DNA of 7,378 nucleotides, taken from positions 1 through 7,378 of the forward strand of contig CAMWRO010000146.1 in the NCBI GenBank assembly GCA_947176615.1, in the 5' to 3' direction. Each line of letters begins with the position of its first letter. The first letter of the stretch is position 1. Below the pieces are notes generated by a model, which did no database searches, had not been told where the DNA came from, and was given only the letters and a program-made list of their open reading frames with translations. A program made the position numbers and the translations under genes. The DNA is from an uncultured Porphyromonadaceae bacterium. GTDB lineage: Bacteria; Bacteroidota; Bacteroidia; Bacteroidales; Muribaculaceae. This document shows positions 1 to 5,167 of this stretch, one piece after another.

Positions 1-901
1 CCGCTGGCTGCGGGCGCAGATGGACCGCGCGGTGCGCGACGGCGCGGCGGCAGGGGTCGGGCTGACCGAAAGTGTGTCGAGGCGCATCAAGTGGTATGAC
101 CGCGACGACCACAGGGATTTTGACGTGTGTGTCGACGACCACTGTCAGCGTTATCAGGGAATAGTGCGTGTCTCCACCTTTACGGCGGCAAGCGCGGTTG
201 CCGATACGCGGGGGGAGGTGCTGATGGCGGGTGGCCGTCTTGCCGATGCCCGTTTCTCGAAGTGCTGCGGAGGGAAGATGGAGGAATTTCAGTATTGCTG
301 GGAGGATGTCCCCCACGACTATCTGCGCGGACTGCGTGATGACGTGGCGCAAGAGGCCGGGCCTGACCTGACTGATGAAAGCGCGGCGCGGGAATGGATC
401 GAGTCGTCGCCCGAGGCGTTCTGTAACACGTCGGACGCGCGCATCCTCGCGCAGGTGCTGAACAATTATGACCGCGAGACTGCCGATTTTTACCGCTGGA
501 AGGTAGAATATACCCGCGAGGAGCTTGCTGCCATCGTTAAAGAGCGGTCAGGGATAGATTTTGGCGACATAATTGACCTTGTGCCGTTAAAGCGCGGGGT
601 CTCGGGGCGCATCTGTGAGCTTGAGATACGCGGAACAAAGCGCACGATGACGATAGGGAAGGAACTTGAGATACGCCGCACTCTGTCGCGGAGCCATCTT
701 TACAGCAGCGCGTTTGTCGTGGAGCGTCACGACCTCGACGCGGCCGGAATCCCGTCGCGGTTCACACTGCGCGGCGCGGGATGGGGCCACGGCGTGGGCC
801 TCTGCCAGATCGGGGCGGCAGTCATGGGGGACCGTGGCTACAGATATAACGAAATACTGCACCACTACTATCCGGGTGCTGAAATAAAGAAACTCTACTG
901 A
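1..901 (+). CDS. SpoIID/LytB domain protein, probable peptidoglycan lytic transglycosylase (5' truncated by window edge)
   Basis: The frame is open through the left edge (first complete codon at 2). The residues before the first ATG at 20 read RWLRAQ, resembling the SRSWLLAQ-like stretch that ends the N-terminal part of Bacteroidota SpoIID domains. The ATG at 20 is therefore internal, and the start, any signal peptide and the expected catalytic Glu lie outside the window. Visible signatures are FDVCVDDHCQRYQG (about 119-160), a CCGG block (about 263-274) and the C-terminal GWGHGVGLCQIGA motif (about 779-817), followed by HHYYPGAEIKKLY, a typical family end. His and Cys codons at 110, 128, 140 and 143 give an H-x5-C-x3-H-C pattern like the zinc site described for a clostridial SpoIID. 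SpoIID proteins cleave peptidoglycan glycan strands. The role here is probably envelope turnover rather than sporulation, which Bacteroidota lack. The stop codon overlaps the next start by 1 nt (TGATG), indicating an operon with the permease and exo-muramidase that follow. Confidence 0.88.
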   Translation, partial: RWLRAQMDRAVRDGAAAGVGLTESVSRRIKWYDRDDHRDFDVCVDDHCQRYQGIVRVSTFTAASAVADTRGEVLMAGGRLADARFSKCCGGKMEEFQYCWEDVPHDYLRGLRDDVAQEAGPDLTDESAAREWIESSPEAFCNTSDARILAQVLNNYDRETADFYRWKVEYTREELAAIVKERSGIDFGDIIDLVPLKRGVSGRICELEIRGTKRTMTIGKELEIRRTLSRSHLYSSAFVVERHDLDAAGIPSRFTLRGAGWGHGVGLCQIGAAVMGDRGYRYNEILHHYYPGAEIKKLY

Positions 902-2172
902 TGAAAAAAGTATCGCCGTGGGGATGGATTCCCACACTGTATTTTGCCGAGGCGTTGCCCTATATCGCCGTGATGACCCTCTCGGTCATCATGTACAAGC
1001 GTCTGGGGATTTCCAATACCGACATCGCCCTGTACACCGGGTGGCTTAACCTGCCGTGGGTCATCAAGCCGTTCTGGAGTCCGTTTGTCGACATCATGCG
1101 CACCAAGCGCTGGTGGACCGTGACGATGCAATGGGTGATAGCAGCCCTGCTCGCGTGTGTCGCCTTCACGATACCCACGCCGTTTTTCTTTCAGGCCACG
1201 CTCGCGGTGTTCTGGCTGACGGCGTTTGCGTCGGCGACCCACGACATCGCCGCCGACGGTTTCTACATGCTTGCGCTGACCGAGCACGAGCAGTCGTTCT
1301 ACGTCGGCATCCGCTCGACATTTTACCGCATCGCCACTGTCGTGGGGCAGGGACTGCTTGTCATCGTGGCGGGGCAGATAGAGGAACGCACCGGGAACAT
1401 ACCGGCGGCGTGGTCGGCGGTGTTTCTCATCCTGTCGCTGTTTTTTCTCTCCGTGGCGATTTACCACACCCGCATCCTGCCCCGTCCGCCGCTTGACCAC
1501 AGCCGCGGGGAGGGGGCGACACCACGGCAGATATTGCGTGAATTTCTCGACACCTTCGTGCTGTTTTTCAAGAAACCGGGCATCGGTCAGGCGATAGCGT
1601 TCATGCTCCTTTACCGTCTTCCCGAGGCTCAGCTTGTCAAGCTCATCAACCCGTTCCTTCTCGACCCGGTCGAGAAAGGGGGACTCGGACTCTCGACGAG
1701 CGAGGTAGGCATCGTCTACGGGACGGTCGGGATAATCGGCCTCACGGTTGGCGGCATTATCGGCGGCATCGTTGCCGCGAAGGGAGGATTGAAACGGTGG
1801 CTGATGCCGATGGCATGGAGCATGTCGCTGACATGTCTGACATTCGTGTATCTGAGCTATTGTCCCGGACAGCCGTTGTGGGTTGTAAATGCTTGTGTCT
1901 TTGTCGAGCAGTTTGGCTACGGATTCGGTTTCACGGCCTACATGCTGTATCTCATCTATTTCTCCGAAGGACCGTTGCGCACGGCTCATTATGCCATCTG
2001 CACCGGATTCATGGCACTCGGCATGATGCTTCCCGGGATGGCTGCGGGATGGTTGCAGGAAACTATTGGCTATCAGAACTTTTTTATATGGACGATGGTG
2101 TGCTGTGTGGCAACCGTCGCCGTGTGCCCGTTATTGAAGATTGACCCGGAATTTGGAAAGAAAGAATCATGA
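901..2172 (+). CDS. ampG: AmpG-like MFS permease, probable muropeptide/amino-sugar importer
   Basis: This is a 423-residue polytopic inner-membrane protein with about twelve hydrophobic segments (roughly residues 9-31, 44-64, 73-92, 97-118, 140-160, 168-188, 229-250, 266-292, 298-319, 326-349, 361-383 and 391-412) and a cytosolic linker near 190-225, the usual 6+6 MFS layout. AmpG-type features include LPWVIKPFWSPFVD (51-64), the ATHDIAADG stretch (112-120) at the fourth helix, and the 'Y..PEAQL' region near 238-245. AmpG permeases import GlcNAc-anhydroMurNAc peptides for cell-wall recycling. Bacteroidota homologues are commonly assigned that role, but the exact substrate cannot be read from sequence. 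The ATG start is fixed by the 1-nt overlap with the SpoIID stop, and the 3' end overlaps the NamZ start by 4 nt (ATGA). The SpoIID and NamZ neighbours support a peptidoglycan-fragment substrate. Another MFS sugar carrier is the main alternative. Confidence 0.85.
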   Translation: MKKVSPWGWIPTLYFAEALPYIAVMTLSVIMYKRLGISNTDIALYTGWLNLPWVIKPFWSPFVDIMRTKRWWTVTMQWVIAALLACVAFTIPTPFFFQATLAVFWLTAFASATHDIAADGFYMLALTEHEQSFYVGIRSTFYRIATVVGQGLLVIVAGQIEERTGNIPAAWSAVFLILSLFFLSVAIYHTRILPRPPLDHSRGEGATPRQILREFLDTFVLFFKKPGIGQAIAFMLLYRLPEAQLVKLINPFLLDPVEKGGLGLSTSEVGIVYGTVGIIGLTVGGIIGGIVAAKGGLKRWLMPMAWSMSLTCLTFVYLSYCPGQPLWVVNACVFVEQFGYGFGFTAYMLYLIYFSEGPLRTAHYAICTGFMALGMMLPGMAAGWLQETIGYQNFFIWTMVCCVATVAVCPLLKIDPEFGKKES

Positions 2173-3398
2173 ACAGGATAATTATATGTATTGTAGTGAC
2201 CATTGTGTCGCTCGTGTCGTCGGCTCAGGTAAAGCCGGGAATCGAAGTGTTGCGCGACGGTGGTTTTGAACAGCTGAAAGGCAAGCGCGTGGGTCTCATA
2301 ACCAATCCCACGGGGATTGACAACTCCATGCGGTCGACAATCGACATTCTCCATGCCGCGCCCGACGTGCGACTTGTCGCGTTGTTTGCCCCCGAGCATG
2401 GCGTGCGCGGCGATTATGCCGCCGGAGCAGCCGTGGCCTCCACGACCGACCCGGCGACCGGTGTGCCGGTGTACTCGCTCCACGGCAAGACTTTGAAGCC
2501 CACGGCGTCGATGCTGAAGAATGTCGACGTAGTGGTTTATGATATTCAGGATATAGGGGCACGGAGCTATACTTTCATCTCCACGATGGGAGCCGCGATG
2601 GAGGCGTGTGCCGAGCAAGGTAAAGAGTTCATGGTGCTTGACCGTCCCAACCCCCTCGGGGGCGACAAGGTGGAAGGGTGCGTGGTGGAGCCGGGGATGA
2701 CCTCGTTTGTCAGCAAATACCCGATACCTTATCTCTACGGACTGACTCCCGGCGAGCTCGCCCGCTATCTCAATGACGAGGGATTGCTCAACCGGGGTGT
2801 GAAGGCCCGACTGACGGTCGTCCCGATGGAGGGGTGGACCCGCGACATGACATTTGCCGAGACCGGGTTGCCGTGGGTGCTTCCGTCGCCCCACATTCCG
2901 TCGCCCGAGACGGCGGTGCTGTATCCCGCCACAGGGATAGTAGGGGAGCTTAACTGGCTGTCGATAGGGGTGGGGTACACGACCCCGTTCCGTCTGCTGT
3001 GTGCCCCGTGGATCAATGCCGACAAATTTGCCAAGCGCATGAACGGCTTGGGACTTCAAGGCGTGGAATTTCGACCGATTCATGTCAAGCCTTACTACTC
3101 GATGTTCAAGGGGGAGACAGTACATGGTGTGGAGGTCTATGTGACCGATCCGTGGGTGGCCGACCTGACACTGATACAGTTTTACGCGATGCAGGAGTTA
3201 GCTGAAATGTACCCGTCTCACAAGGCTTTTGCCTCGGCCACGCAGTCACGTCTCAATATGGTCGACAAAGTTCTCGGCTCGTCCAAAATAAGGGAACAGT
3301 TCTCGCGTCGTTACAAGGTCGCCGACATGCTCGATTACTGGAATAAAGATGTAGAAACCTTTTCGCGTAAAAAGGCGAAATATCATATTTATGAATAA
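2169..3398 (+). CDS. namZ: NamZ-type exo-beta-N-acetylmuramidase (DUF1343, GH171), secreted
   Basis: The product has 409 residues, normal for the family. It starts with a short signal peptide (residues 1-19, hydrophobic IIICIVVTIVSLV, likely cleavage at SSA|Q), with no lipobox Cys, so it is probably periplasmic. DUF1343 signatures occur in order: VGLITNPTG (41-49), LFAPEHG (72-78, whose Glu76 is the probable catalytic residue by family comparison), YDIQDIGARSYTFISTM (124-140), VLDRPNPLGG (156-165), PYLYGLTPGELA (187-198) and LPSPHIPS (238-245). The C-terminal part (about 250-409) includes SIGVGYTTPF (265-274), where many family members, as I recall, have a GRGTT-like sequence. NamZ enzymes remove MurNAc from the non-reducing ends of glycan fragments and act with N-acetylglucosaminidases to degrade peptidoglycan to monosaccharides. 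The ATG overlaps the AmpG stop by 4 nt, so co-translation is likely. The stop codon abuts the palindrome beginning at 3399, and no conventional U-tract terminator follows. Confidence 0.9.
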   Translation: MNRIIICIVVTIVSLVSSAQVKPGIEVLRDGGFEQLKGKRVGLITNPTGIDNSMRSTIDILHAAPDVRLVALFAPEHGVRGDYAAGAAVASTTDPATGVPVYSLHGKTLKPTASMLKNVDVVVYDIQDIGARSYTFISTMGAAMEACAEQGKEFMVLDRPNPLGGDKVEGCVVEPGMTSFVSKYPIPYLYGLTPGELARYLNDEGLLNRGVKARLTVVPMEGWTRDMTFAETGLPWVLPSPHIPSPETAVLYPATGIVGELNWLSIGVGYTTPFRLLCAPWINADKFAKRMNGLGLQGVEFRPIHVKPYYSMFKGETVHGVEVYVTDPWVADLTLIQFYAMQELAEMYPSHKAFASATQSRLNMVDKVLGSSKIREQFSRRYKVADMLDYWNKDVETFSRKKAKYHIYE

Positions 3399-3561
3399 AG
3401 AGAGTGTTTTATGGCAAATGTTAAATCCAAAGTCAGTAATCGCGGCCGATTTTTGCTCTGAATTTCGGTCACATAGCCACAGCTATGCTCCCTCGATTCA
3501 TGACAAAATCCGACTCACGCTTACAGACTTTGGATTTAACATTTGTTGTGAAACGCCCTCT
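3399..3561. repeat. Large imperfect palindrome (about 163 nt) filling the gap after namZ
   Basis: The core arms 3415-3434 and 3526-3545 are perfect 20-nt reverse complements (left arm begins CAAATGTTAAATCC). Pairing extends outward to 3399/3561 with mostly Watson-Crick or G-T pairs: GAG/CTC at 3400-3402/3558-3560 and GTTT/AAAC around 3406-3409/3551-3554. It continues inward in patches: 3436-3439/3521-3524, 3441-3442/3518-3519, a T-tract against an A-tract at 3451-3455/3504-3508, and 3459-3463/3496-3500. The centre is a perfect hairpin, CATAGC (3472-3477), loop CACA, GCTATG (3482-3487). All blocks share the same symmetry centre near 3479.5-3480, so this is one folded unit rather than several chance repeats. 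It fits exactly between the namZ stop and the next gene's promoter. It could be a dispersed palindromic repeat or MITE-like element, a transcript-end or RNA-stabilising hairpin, or a binding site. It lacks a following T-run, so it is not a canonical intrinsic terminator. Confidence 0.85.
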
Positions 3562-3572
3562 GAATAAATCGT

Positions 3573-3580
3573 TATATTTG
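3573..3580 (+). promoter_or_regulatory. Candidate Bacteroidota -7 promoter element (TATATTTG)
   Basis: TATATTTG matches the Bacteroidota -7 consensus TAnnTTTG exactly. No well-spaced -33 TTTG is present: the TTTG at 3542-3545 lies 27 nt upstream and the looser TGTG at 3547-3550 lies 22 nt upstream, against the usual 19-21. Transcription would begin only a few bases before the ATG at 3599, giving a very short leader. This position is the main reason to reject the longer in-frame start at 3485, which lies upstream of the promoter and inside the palindrome. The possible -33 region sits in the right arm of the palindrome, so extrusion or protein binding there could affect transcription. Confidence 0.45.
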
Positions 3581-3598
3581 CAGAAAATAGAGGCCCTT

Positions 3599-5158
3599 AT
3601 GCATAAAAGAGAAGAATACCCGATAGGGATACAGTCGTTTTCAAAAATCCGCAAGGAAGGATATATCTACGTCGACAAGACAGAATATATCCACAAACTT
3701 GTCACGTCCTACCAATATTATTTCCTTGGTAGGCCGCGGCGTTTCGGAAAGAGTCTTCTTTTATCTACGATAGAGGAATATTTTCTCGGGCATAAGGAGC
3801 TGTTTGAGGGATTGGCCATCTCTCGATATGAACATGACTGGACTGAGTATCCGGTTTTGCATCTCGACTTGAACAGTCAGAAATACGGAGAACTCGACTC
3901 TCTTGACAATATGCTGTCGTCGGCTCTTGATGCATGGGAGGAGAAATATGGAGTCACAGATAAGTTGCCCTCTCTGTCTTTGCGGTTTGGTAAGGTTATC
4001 AAGGCGGCCTGTGAGAAAACAGGCCGAAAGGTAGTAGTGCTGATTGACGAGTATGACAAGCCGTTGCTGAACAATATATTTAATGAGGAATTTCAACGGG
4101 AATTCCGCTCGACTCTGAAAGCGTTTTACGGAGTGTTGAAGTCGATGGACCGTTATATAAGATTTGCGTTGTTGACCGGGGTTACAAAATTCGGTAAAGT
4201 CAGTGTATTCAGCGACCTGAACAATCTGAACGACATATCGTTTTGGGACAGATATAACGGGGTATGTGGCATAACCGAAGCTGAATTGCACCACTATTTT
4301 ACCGATGATGTCTCAGAGATGGCTGAAACGCTCGGCATAACATCGGATGAGGCTTTCACAAAAATGAAAGAAAACTATGACGGTTATCATTTCAGTGACT
4401 GTCTGGCCGAGGAAATCTACAATCCGTTCAGTGTGCTGAATACTCTTGCTAAGAAAAGATTTTACAGCTATTGGTTTGAGACCGGTACGCCGACATTCCT
4501 TGTTGAATTGTTGAGAAACAATAACTATAATCTTGCGTCTTTAAACGGACGCGTAACCGACGAGATGTCTTTGCAGGGTGTCGATATGGTATTGACCGAC
4601 CCTATCGGACTTATTTATCAAAGCGGTTATCTGACAATTAAAAGTTTTGACCGGGAGTTTGAGACTTATACCCTCGGTTATCCTAACCGCGAGGTGGAGG
4701 AAGGTTTTGTAAAGTTTATGATGCCGTTTTATGCCAATGTCAGGCAGAGTGACACAGCTTTCGCCATCCAGTCGTTTGTCAAAGATGTCAGGGAGGGTCG
4801 GATTGACGAGTTTATGGAACGGCTGAAAAGCCTTTATTCCGATTTCCCCTACGAGAAAGTGCAGAAACTTGAGTTGCATTATCAGAATGTCATGTATATC
4901 GTCATGACTCTGATGGGGTTCCATGTCCACACCGAGTATCATACGTCGCGAGGGCGCATCGACCTCGTGATCGACACGCCCTCGCGGGTGTATGTCATGG
5001 AGTTTAAGCTCGACGGGACTGCCGAGGAGGCATTGCGCCAGATTGACGAGCGCGGCTATGCCGAGCCTTTTGCCTCGACGGGTAAAACTGTTGTCAAGGT
5101 GGGTGTCAACTTCTCGTCAGAGACCCGGAGCATCGACAGGTGGATTGTCGAGGAATAA
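3599..5158 (+). CDS. AAA-ATPase-like / PD-(D/E)XK nuclease-domain protein (PF09820 + PF08011 type)
   Basis: From the ATG at 3599 the product has 519 residues and begins MHKREEYPIGIQSFSKIR, the usual N-terminus of this Bacteroidota-rich family. An in-frame ATG at 3485 would add 38 residues that mostly translate the upstream palindrome. The N-terminal AAA-ATPase-like domain (about 5-290) has a P-loop variant GRPRRFGKS (44-52), Walker B VVVLIDEYDKP (145-155) and LTGVTKFGKVSVFSDLNNL (192-210). The C-terminal PD-(D/E)XK domain (about 425-505) keeps its catalytic residues: Asp455 (GRIDLVI), Glu468-Phe-Lys470 and Gln481. No signal peptide or membrane segment is seen, so it is cytosolic. The family is often multicopy in gut Bacteroidota and its function is not established; DNA or RNA processing, mobile-element or defence roles are all possible. 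Hand-counted 60-nt samples give 35-42% G+C through much of the gene (3661, 4441, 4501) but 55-62% in 4921-5100. Acquisition by transfer is likely. It converges on the GH97 gene with a 9-nt gap. Confidence 0.87.
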   Translation: MHKREEYPIGIQSFSKIRKEGYIYVDKTEYIHKLVTSYQYYFLGRPRRFGKSLLLSTIEEYFLGHKELFEGLAISRYEHDWTEYPVLHLDLNSQKYGELDSLDNMLSSALDAWEEKYGVTDKLPSLSLRFGKVIKAACEKTGRKVVVLIDEYDKPLLNNIFNEEFQREFRSTLKAFYGVLKSMDRYIRFALLTGVTKFGKVSVFSDLNNLNDISFWDRYNGVCGITEAELHHYFTDDVSEMAETLGITSDEAFTKMKENYDGYHFSDCLAEEIYNPFSVLNTLAKKRFYSYWFETGTPTFLVELLRNNNYNLASLNGRVTDEMSLQGVDMVLTDPIGLIYQSGYLTIKSFDREFETYTLGYPNREVEEGFVKFMMPFYANVRQSDTAFAIQSFVKDVREGRIDEFMERLKSLYSDFPYEKVQKLELHYQNVMYIVMTLMGFHVHTEYHTSRGRIDLVIDTPSRVYVMEFKLDGTAEEALRQIDERGYAEPFASTGKTVVKVGVNFSSETRSIDRWIVEE

Positions 5159-5167
5159 ACTCCGTTT

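Noticed and set aside
20..901. ATG at 20 as the true start of the SpoIID gene
   Set aside because: The frame is open to the window edge, the preceding residues resemble the SpoIID domain, and the N-terminal catalytic part would be missing.
895..1989. Long open frame on the minus strand opposite the AmpG-like gene
   Set aside because: Its product is rich in Arg, His, Gln and Asp with no recognisable domain, and the plus strand encodes a clear MFS protein. Long antisense frames are expected in G+C-rich coding DNA.
2073..3125. Minus-strand open frame of about 350 codons opposite namZ
   Set aside because: It lies over well-conserved DUF1343 motifs on the plus strand and has a low-complexity, His/Arg-rich translation.
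3399..3561. Palindrome as a standard Rho-independent terminator
   Set aside because: The stem is far longer than usual, the central region is imperfect, and the sequence after the right arm is not a T-run on the plus strand.
3399..3561. Palindrome as a CRISPR repeat or tRNA-like gene
   Set aside because: There are no regularly spaced direct repeats, and no cloverleaf or T-loop-like sequence could be found.
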